A stretch of 64,000 bases of DNA from Hofstenia miamia (Eukaryota > Xenacoelomorpha > Acoela > Hofsteniidae): assembly GCA_900660155.1 (NCBI GenBank), contig CABFPE010000439.1:119426-183425 (forward strand), in the 5' to 3' direction. A program made the position numbers and the translations under genes. The notes below the pieces were generated by a model. The model searched no databases. It was not told the DNA's origin and saw nothing but the letters and a program-made list of their open reading frames with translations. Positions 11,020 to 23,818 of the stretch are shown here, one piece after another. Numbering within the stretch: position 1 is the stretch's first letter; each line of letters starts with the position of its first letter.

Positions 11020-12244
11020 CTCCCCGTCATAAGTCTTGAAACAAAACCATAGTAAAAAAACGTTTAATATCTAGTAAAAAAATGTTTTGTACAATGATAA
11101 AAATCTTATAGTCGATTGACAAAATATTAGGTAACATAACAAGAGTTAAATAGTCAATAGTTTCTCTTCCTGCCTCCAGGCCGAGTCTGAAGATTTCATC
11201 AAGTTTACTTGTGTTGCGCGTTTTATACGTCCATCAGCAGCTTTTATTTCGTCTTTAAGCTGTTGTTTTGTGTCGGGAGACCGCTTCTCTACCATATCTT
11301 TTATTAACTTCCGAATATTCTCTATATGCGGGAGATCTGGTGATTTAGCTGGCCATTGAAGAATGACGACGTTTTGGTCACGACATCAGTCATTGGTAAA
11401 TTTGGATTTGTACGCTCTCGCACCGTCCGGTTGGAGGGCCCAGCCTGTTGGGTAGAGAGCATTAGCATATGGCAAGAATTCTTGAATGACCATGCAGTAC
11501 TTTCTGCTGTCAATGTTGCCTTCAACAAGGGTCAAATGAAAATCCGTCTGAGATAAAGCACCCCACACCATAACAGACACAGAGAACTTAGGGACAGGTA
11601 TTTTGGTGTGTTGTTATCTTCAGGTAAATCAAACATTCGTCTGTAATAAAGACATTGTCAAATGAAAAAAATGTTGCATTTCCAAACAAAAATCAACGCA
11701 TTTTTTTGTGTTTGTCTGTCAGGAAACGTGTGTTTTGCAGCTTGATTTTCTGGAACTCAGTACTTTTCAAATACCTCTTTATTGTTCTTTCCGATAGATT
11801 GACACATTCTTTGTTCCTTAACCTGTCCGCAATGTCTACACGACTCATAGTTGGAGGCTTGTTAACAATTTGAGTAATACTTCTCTTGTCATCACTTGTC
11901 ATTTTAGTTGTTCTCCCTGCTCTCTTTTATCTTTGGTTATCACCGAAGACAGTAGCTCGAGAAAAACCAGAAGCTTCTTGCAAAATTTAACGTTGGTAAT
12001 GCCGGCGTTGTATAGAATTTCAATCTTTTATTTTTCCTGTTTAAACACCATTTCTTGTGCCACAATCCAATACAACTAGCAAGTTTTCAATCACAGAGGA
12101 TATAAATGATATCAATTTATCAAATAATTTTTACATGCGATAGCCTGTTTATCAAAGATTGATTGACTTTAATTTCATTTCAACACAAGTCTTACACACG
12201 TAGTTATATAGGTTTAAAGTTTTCTCAAGACTGATGTCGCAGAG
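11020..12244 (-). mobile_element. Nearly full-length Tc1-like transposon, inactive
   Basis: The ends are inverted repeats: CTCCCCGTCATAAGTCTTGA at 11020 and, on the other strand, CTCTGCGACATCAGTCTTGA ending at 12244. Each is next to TA, and the length of 1225 bp is typical. The transposase reads on the minus strand from about 12060 to 11150. It begins with an N-terminal helix-turn-helix (YNAGITNVK) and a second one (LSERTIKRYLK, 11902-11693). The catalytic core follows with FITDECL, VMVWGALS and IDSRKYC (11580-11386) and ends with SPDLPHIEN near 11330, where NPIE reads PHIE. The pieces fall in different frames, so several frameshifts have killed the gene. The preserved ends could still be mobilised by a related transposase. 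Confidence 0.88.
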
Positions 12245-12246
12245 TA

Positions 12247-14427
12247 TAATTCTACCAAAGACATCATTTCTCAAGGAAGAGGTATATATAGCAAAAATGA
12301 CTCATTCCTGGCCGATTAATTACAGATTTACGAAAATACGTTTCCTGTCTTCCAACTATTAATATAATACCTCAAATACTGTACAACAAGAAGGAATGTT
12401 GCACTTAATGAGCATTCAAAAAGCCTTGCGCACAGCATCATGTTGAATCTATTTACTCTATGCCCATGATTGTAACATTAAGAAAACAAATCTCTTTGTG
12501 CATATTTCTCAATAAGTTTATCCAAGCTTGATAAGAAATTTTGAAATCCTTTAATATGAACAAATTTATGAGGGTGCACGCTTTCGTGTAATTGTATAAA
12601 TTTGTGTTAATTATTTTTATTAATTTTTTTCAATAAAAAATCCAATTTTTTTAAATATTATAGTTCTTCCAAATACTAAATTTTCAAATAATTAGGGTGG
12701 GGGCAAATGCTCATATAGGAAAGACAACTAATATCAACTATTTCATTTCTGTAGATATATCGCTTAAGCTCTGCTCAGGCACGCGTGCGCAAAGTCAGAG
12801 TTTGTCTAGAAAATTTTTAGACGAAAAACAAAGAGGAGACAGTTTTCAATTTTGTGGTGGTTTCAGACTGTAACCCTAGCTAGCCTGATGGCTTCTAAGA
12901 CGACAAACCTATCTCAAATAGTTATAAGACATGTTTCTAATCAATTGCTATGTGCAAGGGAAATGTCTCAAGACATTATTTCACCGCTCCTTCAATCGCA
13001 AAATAGAATTTGAGTATTTAACATACTTTAGTTTGTTACTTGAATATGGCCTTAGGAAGTATCTGGATTTCGAAAATCTTATCGTTTTTGTATTATAAAA
13101 TCTGGAAATGCTTCATAAATGGATAAATAATTATATTATCTCATGAGTTATGACAGTGCAAACAGTTTCGAAGAAACCATCAAAGGTTTTGAGAAATTCG
13201 TTGGAATAGGTGAAAATATGAAAACATTTGATTTGATTTACGAGAAAATACAACTTAAAACTAGAAATGGGATATTATCAAAAGAAATTTAAGTTTTGGT
13301 GCGTTTATGTTCGCTAATGTGTATTAACCCTCTGATGACAATTGAGGCTACTCAACTCCACAGTAATTACTTAAACTTCTTAATAGTTTACTAATATACT
13401 GAATTTGGACAAGCTCATCAGAAAATTATAAATTTAACATATACATGTAGTTTTAAGAAATATACTTAAAATTTGAAAATCGAAAGACGTTTATGCAGTA
13501 TAAAAGTTTAGTTGAATTTTGTGATTAGAGGGCTAAAATGAAAATGATAATAAATTTTTGCAATTTTTTCACCCAGGGTAAATTTTAAATTTATACGAAA
13601 GAGATTTTATTATCAATTTAAAATTCTTGAATAATACAGTCCAAATATTTTTCTGAAAGAAATCTTTTAAAAATTTATATACATCTCTTCTATCTAACGC
13701 AATTTTTTCTTCTGCTTTGTTATTTTTAATAAGTATCATGTATGGCTAAATATATACCTTTTTATGACAAATAGCGTATTGAACGAAAGTTTCCAAAGTT
13801 GGCAAAATTGTCAGAGAAAAATTTCTGTCTTTTCTTTTTAAGAAAATTTCATATATGGTAAAAAAATCTGGAGAATTAAGTTTTGCATATTTGTCAAGAA
13901 ATACACAAATAAGTTGCTGGTTTTGTTAGGTTTTGACTATCTATTAATCTTGAGCAACCTATGCACTTTCTAAAATTCTTAATACTTCTTGAAAGAATTT
14001 TAAATGCTTTATCTCAAATACTTCGGCCTGTGATATCTGCGAACGGCATTTCTCAATGTGTTTGAGAGATTAATGCACCTATCAAGAAACCGTTAACATT
14101 CCTTCCATTGCTCGAAACATAATTACATAAAGTTAAGTATGGAGGGAATTTCACTATTTTTCAAGAATTTGCACTTTTCATATTCATGGATCGCGACAAG
14201 AATGTTTTATTGAGGGCGCAAAAATTCCTAAAAAGTGAAAAAATTTTTGGAAACTTGCTTAATAATTAGAATGGCAACTTCATGCAAACAAATAAAACTA
14301 AGAAAAAGTGTTGTGTGGCACAATGCTACTCTGAAAACCGAACGTGTTAATCATTAAGTGAAGGACCTCGCATTGTAATTTAAAGCAGCAAAATATTAAA
14401 AATATAATCTAAAATATATTCATTGCA
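12247..14427. other. No gene recognised
   Basis: About 2.2 kb of AT-rich DNA with a GC-richer patch near 12.78-12.80 kb. I saw no coding motif, terminal inverted repeat or RNA gene. Confidence 0.5.
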
Positions 14428-14545
14428 GAATAGTTAAATCTTTTCAAATACTTCAGCTACCAAAATACGCTTTGATAAACATTTTCAGCATTGCACTCAA
14501 GCATGCTCCCAATATGTATGTCCATGTCTCAAAATTTATAAATTT
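14428..14545. repeat. Copy of unnamed dispersed repeat R1
   Basis: It aligns by eye with 30545-30740 and 32091-32320. The shared core is an ACGCTTT block followed by TTTTCAGCATTGCA, then AGCATG and CCC in the same order. This is the shortest copy. Confidence 0.5.
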
Positions 14546-14852
14546 CCTAAATACCTTGCACAACTGTTTGTTTTGTTAAATTTTATAAGTTTACTGTTTT
14601 TGGCTTCTCAGTAATAATTTTACTGCTTACCTTCGCTAGCATTACAATTTATATTAAGGGGACTCGTTTGAACATACTCCATTTAATGAAATATATTTTC
14701 AAAAGATATATGCATCCGATTTCTCAGCTTTTTGATTTTTTAAAGAATTTTTTGATTTCTCATGAAGAGACCAACAGCAGGAGGAAAAGCTTCCGCTGAC
14801 ACTTTACGCGTCTCCTAACATGCTGATTAAGTTTCAGTTGAAAGATAAACTA

Positions 14853-15852
14853 NNNNNNNNNNNNNNNNNNNNNNNNNNNNNNNNNNNNNNNNNNNNNNNN
14901 NNNNNNNNNNNNNNNNNNNNNNNNNNNNNNNNNNNNNNNNNNNNNNNNNNNNNNNNNNNNNNNNNNNNNNNNNNNNNNNNNNNNNNNNNNNNNNNNNNNN
15001 NNNNNNNNNNNNNNNNNNNNNNNNNNNNNNNNNNNNNNNNNNNNNNNNNNNNNNNNNNNNNNNNNNNNNNNNNNNNNNNNNNNNNNNNNNNNNNNNNNNN
15101 NNNNNNNNNNNNNNNNNNNNNNNNNNNNNNNNNNNNNNNNNNNNNNNNNNNNNNNNNNNNNNNNNNNNNNNNNNNNNNNNNNNNNNNNNNNNNNNNNNNN
15201 NNNNNNNNNNNNNNNNNNNNNNNNNNNNNNNNNNNNNNNNNNNNNNNNNNNNNNNNNNNNNNNNNNNNNNNNNNNNNNNNNNNNNNNNNNNNNNNNNNNN
15301 NNNNNNNNNNNNNNNNNNNNNNNNNNNNNNNNNNNNNNNNNNNNNNNNNNNNNNNNNNNNNNNNNNNNNNNNNNNNNNNNNNNNNNNNNNNNNNNNNNNN
15401 NNNNNNNNNNNNNNNNNNNNNNNNNNNNNNNNNNNNNNNNNNNNNNNNNNNNNNNNNNNNNNNNNNNNNNNNNNNNNNNNNNNNNNNNNNNNNNNNNNNN
15501 NNNNNNNNNNNNNNNNNNNNNNNNNNNNNNNNNNNNNNNNNNNNNNNNNNNNNNNNNNNNNNNNNNNNNNNNNNNNNNNNNNNNNNNNNNNNNNNNNNNN
15601 NNNNNNNNNNNNNNNNNNNNNNNNNNNNNNNNNNNNNNNNNNNNNNNNNNNNNNNNNNNNNNNNNNNNNNNNNNNNNNNNNNNNNNNNNNNNNNNNNNNN
15701 NNNNNNNNNNNNNNNNNNNNNNNNNNNNNNNNNNNNNNNNNNNNNNNNNNNNNNNNNNNNNNNNNNNNNNNNNNNNNNNNNNNNNNNNNNNNNNNNNNNN
15801 NNNNNNNNNNNNNNNNNNNNNNNNNNNNNNNNNNNNNNNNNNNNNNNNNNNN
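14853..15852. other. Scaffold gap of exactly 1000 N
   Basis: One thousand Ns. The open frame that appears to run through it is an artefact. The sequence resumes in a (TA)n tract, a common cause of assembly breaks. Confidence 0.99.
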
Positions 15853-15877
15853 TATATATATATATATATATATATAT
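15853..15877. repeat. (TA)n microsatellite at the gap edge
   Basis: A TA run that begins immediately after the gap; its true length is unknown. Confidence 0.9.
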
Positions 15878-16011
15878 TATCCCCTGCTATTCAGAAAAAA
15901 TTGTTATAATAAATAATGATCCACTTTGGATTACTTTAGCAATTACAGCCACTCAGCCACTAGTGGACCACTGGTGTATAAGTAGCTGCAGTAGTAGCAA
16001 TTGCAGCCACT

Positions 16012-16495
16012 CATAGACACGAGCGGACTACCCGTGGACCACTAGTGACATCTGATTTACTCTTAATCGTAAATAATATATGAGCTAATGCTTTCAAGTA
16101 AAATATTATTCATTATTATGCTTATTAGATCTCATAAACAGTATAAAATTCATTGTGAAGAGCTTCTTTTCAATTTTCTGCTTGTAAAAATTATAAGATA
16201 TATGTGCAGAATGAAATTTCAAAATAATTTATTCACGATTATTTGTAAACCTTGAAATTAATGTCTACATGAGTACCTAAAATTGGGCAAAAGTTATTGT
16301 TAATTATTTAAAGAAAATAATGCTTAAAAATTGCAATTTCTTTGGAAATTGAAAATTAAATCTAAATTGGGCATTTTTGTATGCTTGTTGTTATTGGTTA
16401 TAATTAAAAAATTTATTATATTTTCCATTGTCAATTTAAATTCAATGTAAATGGTGAGCCACTGGTGGTCCAGCAGTGGTCGGCTACGTGGGTTT
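16012..16495. mobile_element. Candidate non-autonomous DNA element with GTGGACCAC-rich ends
   Basis: A block near 16012-16052 containing GTGGACCACTAGTGAC is inverted, with mismatches, relative to 16447-16495 (other strand: CTGGACCACCAGTGGC). A further direct copy of the left block lies at 15936-15974, so the left end appears doubled. The interior is AT-rich and non-coding. No target duplication was identified, so the superfamily is open. Confidence 0.35.
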
Positions 16496-16499
16496 GCAT

Positions 16500-18046
16500 A
16501 TTGTAGAATCAAAATTAGTAGTGCCAGCAGATATACTGAGTAACATCATGTGGGAATGCAGCAAACAACTGATAACAAGCTAAGGCAAGAGCTGCTGTGA
16601 AACACAAATTTACTTCTATGATTATATTACTAAGCACCAGCAATAGAATAACTAAATACATGGTGAGTAAACTGCATAGTAATAACAACGTGAGAACTAG
16701 TTTAGTATTAGGCGATAGAATTTAGTTACAACCGGGAAGGATGAGACATCAGTCTTTAGAAAAGTAACATAGCATCAAACCCGGGAATAACTGAGCAAGC
16801 TTGTCCACATGAACTTCTTTTACACTAACTGGACTAGAGCAAATTATCACTTAACCCGCAACATTTCGCCGATTTCACTCAATTATTTATTAATTCCGCT
16901 TTCGATTAGTGAATTGAAAAGTTATATATATATAAATGACGGTGACATTGGCCAAATTTTGCTAGATTACTTGAATACTTTACTTTATATATTATTCATT
17001 TATTCATGTTTAGTTAGTGTCATAGAACTTCATGCTTGTCCAGCAGAGACTGAACCTTCGGTGACAAACAATAAGCGCTAGGTATTTCCCGATTATATAT
17101 GATTTAACTGTCTTCAGTAATCTTAATGAATAACAAAACAAATGAATTATGCAACCCAGCAGTTCAAGACTAAAAGTTATTGTATTGTGTACACAAGTCT
17201 CTATTTATCTACAAACGCAAATAATAGTAAATACACGTGTGACATATACAACTGCTGCTAGCAGCAATTTACAGAAGACAATAATTATAATTACATTACG
17301 TCACTAGAATGCGAATACATAATCTGTGAATGAATTGATGCCACAATATCTCAAACGATTCTATGCATTTTAATGTATACAACTAAAATACAAATTTTGC
17401 TTTTTCTTAAAATCTACGCACTCTAATTAAATGCCTGCAAGCCCAACATTTTGCCTATCGAGCGTGAGCCCAAAAATTCTACTAAAATTTCAAAATGCGC
17501 TGTACTAAACTTAATACCCATAAAAGAAGCATTATAGTAATTATTTAGAACTTTAGATGAAATAACTAAACATGAGTGTAAAACACTCAAATTATTGGTT
17601 CACACAATAGTTGAATATTGGATATTACACCTTTCGTAAAAAATGGTAAATTAGAGTTAACAAATTGAACAAATTAACGGGTCATGCCGGATTCGGACTG
17701 TCGCAGCGACCTAACTCTAATTATAAAAATAAAAATTTACTTTTCCAATTTGCTTTAAAACAAAGTGGTAGTTTAAGATCACTACAGTGTAATCAATGAG
17801 ACACAAACCTTCCAAAATATAGTTCCCAATAAATCTTCTATAAAACTATTATTCAGATAGAATGGTTATGAACAAAAATGAGAAAAGAAATGTACTTAAC
17901 AGTGATGTACAACAGAATTTTCCAACATATGCAGACTCTCTATTGCTTTGAAAACAAACTGTTCCTCTCCTTCGAACATAGCGAACAAATGTTCACAAAT
18001 GTTCACAAGAAGGGGAGCATTCAGATTTCTTCCTGAGAAGGGGAAC

Positions 18047-18048
<2 letters not shown>
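16500..18048. other. No gene recognised
   Basis: AT-rich. The 90-codon open frame at 16809-17081 on the plus strand has no motif I recognise and is probably chance. Confidence 0.45.

Positions 18049-18096
<48 letters not shown>
18049..18096. repeat. (TA)n microsatellite
   Basis: About 24 uninterrupted units. Confidence 0.95.
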
Positions 18097-18098
<2 letters not shown>

Positions 18099-18391
18099 CC
18101 ATAGATATTCCTAAATGGAAATGAAAAATTCATTATTCTGAAGATTTTACAACGATTGAAGAAAAATTATTAGGGGAATTGTAGTCTGCGCTCTTTGACA
18201 TGCTAACCAAACATAAAAGTTGATATTACCTAAGACCAAATATTCAATTTGAGGTTTATTATTTCATATATTTACTCTTCAGTGTCATATTTTTCTAATT
18301 AAATTTCAACGCACCAAGCTGAACCAGGATAAAAAATGCTTATGCTATAAATTACTTAAACTGGATTATTTTTCACTACACATATGCAGCC

Positions 18392-18980
18392 CAGAGGTGG
18401 AACCTGATCGAGATTTAAAAAATCAAGCATTAAAAATTATAATTCTTTAAATGTGTATTAATAATTTATTTTCTGATGTTTTGAAAAAGAATGTAGTATT
18501 TCTAAGACTTCTATGGTGTCAGATGCCAGTGAGAAGGGCCTTTCAGTCACAGTAAGCCCACAAGAAGAGAAGTCTCTCTCAAATCGACCAGGTGTCTCTT
18601 TAAAAAACAAATCGAGATGGAATTTTTTTTTGTTTCATGACAAATTGAAACACTAGCAGATGCATGATAAATCCAAAATCCTAATTTTTATTTTTTAAAT
18701 TCATTCATGCTGCTGATTACTTTACCTTTAGACTTAGCATTTATCTTCTTGTGATTATAAACTCTCTCATAATAGTTAGTCATTTTTAATCCAACTTAAT
18801 TGTTCGGTAAACATCTAACACCAAGTTGAAATGTCCTTGGCATTATACACATTACAATGATCCCAAAAATACAATATTATTATTATTATTATTATTTCTT
18901 TTTATTAAACCTATGAAGAAATTTTTCCACCTGAACTCAACCCGTTTTGCATTCAAGAACTCAACCCGATCCCACCTCTG
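18392..18980 (-). mobile_element. Non-autonomous hAT element with a transposase tail remnant
   Basis: The inverted ends are CAGAGGTGGAACCTGATCG and, on the other strand, CAGAGGTGGGATCGGGTTG. The flanking octamers ATGCAGCC (18384-18391) and ATACAGCC (18981-18988) match at 7 of 8 bases. At 589 bp it is longer than the other MITEs. On the minus strand near 18612-18478 it still encodes ERDFSSCGLTVTE followed by LASDTIEVLEILHSF, which reads as the C-terminal dimerisation segment of hAT transposases. It is therefore an internally deleted descendant of an autonomous element. Confidence 0.82.
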
Positions 18981-18989
18981 ATACAGCCA

Positions 18990-21900
18990 TTACTAAGGTT
19001 AACTAAACCATTTTTGTGCTTCTTGGTTCAGTAGGTGAAGGAAAATTTGAGCTCATCCTAATTCAATAGGAAGCATTTCTTTTCTTTTGTAGTAGAATGA
19101 TTTCTCCTTCTTATCCCTTAGTAACTCCAACCAAAATCGTGGGCCTAATTCTTGCCATGCCTGAGTCATGCTCAACCCACTTTATTCCAATTCGCAACAT
19201 TTCTATGACGATTGTTAAGAACCTTTTTACAATTTGGCAGCATGCTAGACTAGAGTTGGGTATGTTAGAAACTTATAATAAAATGTGCTAACTCAAATTG
19301 AATATTCTAAATGGAGTTTTTCAAGATTATACAATACTAATGTACAATTTGCAAACGTTGATTAAGAAATTATATAGCATTCACTACAACTGTGGCATAG
19401 TAATATTTTTTTTTCAAATTCAGCCAATTTTTCCAATAGTCCAGTCGAACCCCAGCCCACCCCGGGCCATCTCCGATTTCTTAACTCCTATTAACCGAAG
19501 AAAGAACAGGACTGAGGATCATTCCGTATTAAGACTATGCTGCCATAAAATACCTTTAGTTACATTTTGTAACATGGTCATAATTTGAATTTAATGTTAT
19601 ATTTATTTTCACATTAGCAAGATATTTCTCATTGCTAGTTTCGCTTTTGGCAGTAACTTGAATGAAAATAATAGATAAAAATTCATAGTAAATTAACATG
19701 TTTTGTGTTGTATAAAAACTAAACATAACACATAAGAACTTTTTAAAAGATAAACCATCGTTGTGATGAGATAACAATCAAGTTTGCCAATGCCTCATAC
19801 AGCTTTGTGCATAATAGTTCGGACTAATGTTTTTCACATTAACGTTGTTTTCTTCGTTGTTACTTCTACTTTGAAAGTGAGAGGGATTTGTTCTGGCTAC
19901 AGGCTTGGCATTTAGGTCTAAGCTTTAACATTTCTGACAATTGCTGAGCACTTTATACATAATTGTTTACCACAAAATGCGTGGCAAAACTATTTCCTTC
20001 GAAATTCAAAATTTCAGGAAAAAATTCCGCAGAAAATAAATTGCGAATTTTTTCAATTATCAAAGCAAACAATATCTTCAATTCTTTCACATTATAAAAG
20101 AATGGGTCAAATTGGCCAGCTCACAATTAAACTCTTCTCCAATAGTTTAGTAGGAATTTGAAAAAACATAGGGAGATTATCCCGTTGTATACAATGTAAG
20201 TATTTAGTTTTCATATCTTTGAAAGCATTATATGATAAAAACATAAATGTTAATATCGAAATAAGGGCTTTTATAAATCTTAATACTTGGATAAATTCTG
20301 CTCAGGATAATTAGTAGTTGAATCACTAGCATAGAGATCAAAATTAATAAGGTATCCCAGATAATCTTTGGAATCATTGCATTGCTTTCAATAAATTTTG
20401 TGTATTAAGTGCTTTTCAAATTTATACACAAAATTTGAAAATATTCAAAATTTAAGAAAGTCTAGGCCACTGTTATTGGTATTATATATGTATAAATGGT
20501 TGAATGTGATACACAAACACATAAAAATATGGTTCAATTAATCAGTTCTCTGTCATATATTTTTTCCTTTCATTGTATTAAAGATGAATGATTGACATGA
20601 AACAAAAGTCAGTGGCACCAAATGCATTTAATCATTGTCTATTTTTGGCATAAAGCTTGAACTCTTAATAACCGCAAGCAAATGTAGTTATTATTATTCT
20701 TATAATGACTGATTTTCCAACCGCTTCAATTTTTGGACAGGTTCTTAAAGTCATAATATTAATTTTGAACTTCAATGAGCATTGCAGTACAAATTAATGA
20801 TTTTTTTGCAACCGTTTAAAGTATTGAAGAAGAAAAATTACTCTGGTAGAATCACAATGATGGAGGTTCTCTGTCAGTAGATAAATTTTGTAAATCACAT
20901 TCAAGCTTTTCTAACACCTTGAAACTTTACATGTTTTGAAAATGCATAACTTTTGAATTCAATATTTCATGTTAAAATAAAAGATAACCAGTCATCATTT
21001 GAAATACAATTCTCATAAACATCATTTGAAGACTCCTATCAGTTGAATTAAACCCAGGCTAATGGGAATTCTTTGGTTTTTCTGTAATATTGGGTCATGA
21101 ATTTGTCAAAATTGGAAAATTAATGTGGAATCATTATTGTTTAATTCAAAGTAAAGTCTAAGACATGAAAAAACTAGAAATAGACTATTAAAATTACCCG
21201 AATTGTGAGCGTTGATATGAAGATAGATGTTCTCGTGTAATAAGTCAGCGAAATGTTTGGCAGGAAATTGGCATATCAGATGTTATTAATAACTATTTAA
21301 CCATTTGGCAAGAAAAAGTGACCCTAATGTACATCAATTTAATAAATAAGGAACGCAAAAAAAAAGGCCAATAAATTTACGATATTGAATTAAAACAACA
21401 ACTAAATTTTATGAATATAGATTCCATTTATAGGCCGTGAAAAGAACATAGTGCAGGGCCGTGGGAGTCTAAATCATTTGTATTTTGTGCTAAATATTTA
21501 CACATAAGCCTAATATTGTTTGTCATGCCGCTCTGGAAGGGCTAGAAAATAAGGACCATGTTGGCAAGTTTGTTCAGTTACTAGCTAAGTTATACATGAA
21601 TTATTTTTATCAAGCTACTAGCCTATTGCATATTTATACAATTTAGATCCACTAAGCACCATGGTTCATATCAAAGTGTGCGAAAACCAAATTGAGTGAC
21701 CCTATTTATGAGCTTAAATTCAACACAAAATTATTTTTAAACTTCATTTTGTACTTAGAATCTTTATTTGAATTAATAATATTTTTATGTATGTTATATT
21801 AATTTATACCGTTCTAAGAAGACGTATTTGCTTACTATTACTATTATGACTGAAACTAAATTTAAGTATTTAAACTGTCACTAGCTTTTAGAATTCATTT

Positions 21901-22379
21901 GGCTTACAAATACGACATTAATTTTCAATACAATTATATGCTTGTAGCAAACCACCAGCACTGCACACTCTTAGCTTGCAACTTTTAAAATAGCAATGAA
22001 CTGAATCTGAGTAGGTAAAGTTTTACATTCTTTGCTTGCCCCTCAGTAACCTACAAATATAATTATGTGCTAAATATAAGAATTTAATGTGTCACTCATT
22101 TTCCTTGAATGACAGTTTCTATTAAACTGCCATTCCGTCAGGCTGTTTCTATAAATATTTAAACATTTTAGAAATATTTAACTTATTTGCTCTTAAGTTG
22201 TTTTCATTGTTGAATACTGACTGTCAGGTGATATTGCCACTCGAGTATTTTATATGGAACTATAATTTTGTTTAATGATATTTATTACTATGTATAGCTT
22301 CGCAAAAAAATGAGAAAAAATTTTCAAACACAAAAAACCCTTCAACAGTAGTACACAAGTCTTTTCACCTCAATAATTT
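18990..22379. other. Long AT-rich stretch without recognised genes
   Basis: Apart from a MITE end at 19881-19907 I recognise nothing. A run near 21531-21600 reads on the plus strand as CHAALEGLENKDHVGKF and could be a small exon fragment, but nothing else supports it. Confidence 0.45.
19881..19907. mobile_element. Lone end of the MITE family seen at 35541
   Basis: TCTGGCTACAGGCTTG, preceded by a GGATTTG block, matches the right terminus of the 35541-35741 MITE. The other end was not found. Confidence 0.5.
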
Positions 22380-23110
22380 GCCATGCTCTGTATGAACGCA
22401 TTTAGCCGATCACGCACAATCAACAACAGTGCCAGTAAACACACCAGATGGGGCAAAGCACTTTATTAATTTTCACTAAACATTTCTCATCATGATGCAA
22501 GAACCGTTCTGAAAAATCTTTACTCTATTGGAACTACAGACCACAAAACTTTAATGAAAAACATTCAACAGAAACTTCAAAAAGTTGACTGAATACGCTA
22601 AAAAGGAAGAAAGGAAGTAGGCGACCCCTCAAATTGACATGGAAATTAACGGAAAAGTTTTGTCAAAATTGCTTTAGAAAACCCATTGAAATCAACCCCC
22701 CATTTGAACTCGAAGTTTCAAGAAATCCATAACAAAGTTGTGTCAATATCGACAGTATACCGAACACTTTTCAAAAGCAGGGATCTGTAAAAAAACTTGC
22801 CAGTATTGACACAAAAATAGAAGAAGACCGCGTTAGCTTCTGTAAAACATGGTTGCTGGATGAAATGATTTCATAGCCGATGAGTCCATCTGCTGCACAG
22901 AAACAGCATTTTCCCAAAATGCATGGTTTTGTGAGCTTTTAACTGTAAGGTTTCTACGTGAAACTTGTAGAACAAGGTAGTAAGACAGTTCAAAGTATAC
23001 AGATATTTTAGTAGAGTTTATCTCATTTGCGGACGGTGTTTTCAGAATGGACGGATTCTTCAGCAAGATGGGACGAGCCCTCCATGCTTCAATTCAAGAC
23101 AGCCAAAATT
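22380..23110 (+). mobile_element. Heavily decayed Tc1-like transposase copy
   Basis: On the plus strand a proline-rich basic linker (RPLKLTWKL, near 22622) precedes an HTH-like VSISTVYRTLF (near 22740), then VSFCKTWLLDE (near 22834) and finally LQQDGTSPPCF (near 23060), which matches the second catalytic block QQDGAP-H. The segments lie in different frames with stops, and the end of the domain with the third acid is missing. An apparent minus-strand frame over 22833-23066 is a shadow of this gene. Terminal repeats were not identified. Confidence 0.65.
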
Positions 23111-23818
23111 TCTTTATAGAAATAATTGTTTCTCATTTTTTAACCGGAGCTATAGAATGGATAACAATTTAGTTCTATAAAGGTATTTCATTCTGCTTGT
23201 TAACGTGATTTGCTTGCTTTTTACATTTCTTCAATTTATTCTATGAATATATTGTGGCAGCATTACGAAAATTTCAAGAAATAAAAACATTTATTTGAAC
23301 TTTAAATATAAACAATTACAAATTTTAACGAAGAATGTTTTCAGTGTGTCTTTCGTTAGCCTTGGACATTTGCCAATGGCTTATATGTGTCTTACAAACT
23401 GCAGTGATACATTTTAATTTTGTAATTCTAGAGATGTTGTAATATGTTTAAATTGAAAAAAGCGTAAATTGTAAATGTCACGCAAAAAGATAGTAGTTTT
23501 AATTTGTACATAACGTGAGTAATAATACATTACTTTACAAAAATACATTTAACTTGGAAATAAACAATTCTCATTGCACCAAATGAAAATGTATATATTT
23601 TAACATCGAGTTCGGCAATAGTGAAAATTAATGATAGTGAAAACATTCACGAGCACAAATTGTGATAGTCTTTCCTATTGAAACTATTAAATTAATTTAA
23701 TGTAACAAATACGCGTATACACGTACCGTTTTTGTTTAATTAATGTTCCTTGTGAATCAATGTTAATTGTTTTCAAAACAAGCATTAATATACTGATTTT
23801 TGTAGAATGCATATTATA
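23111..23818. other. No gene recognised
   Basis: AT-rich DNA between two mariner-type remnants; nothing supported. Confidence 0.5.

Noticed and set aside
14820-16016. 398-codon open frame
   Set aside because: It is open only because it runs through 1000 Ns.
16809-17081. 90-codon frame as a host gene
   Set aside because: No motif, no splice context, and composition as expected by chance.
17675-17715. GC-rich patch that might be a tRNA
   Set aside because: No A box, B box or cloverleaf pairing.
21450-21475. CAGGGCCGTGGGAG resembling a MITE end
   Set aside because: No opposite end or flanking repeat was found.
22833-23066. 77-codon minus-strand frame
   Set aside because: It is antisense to recognisable transposase motifs on the plus strand.
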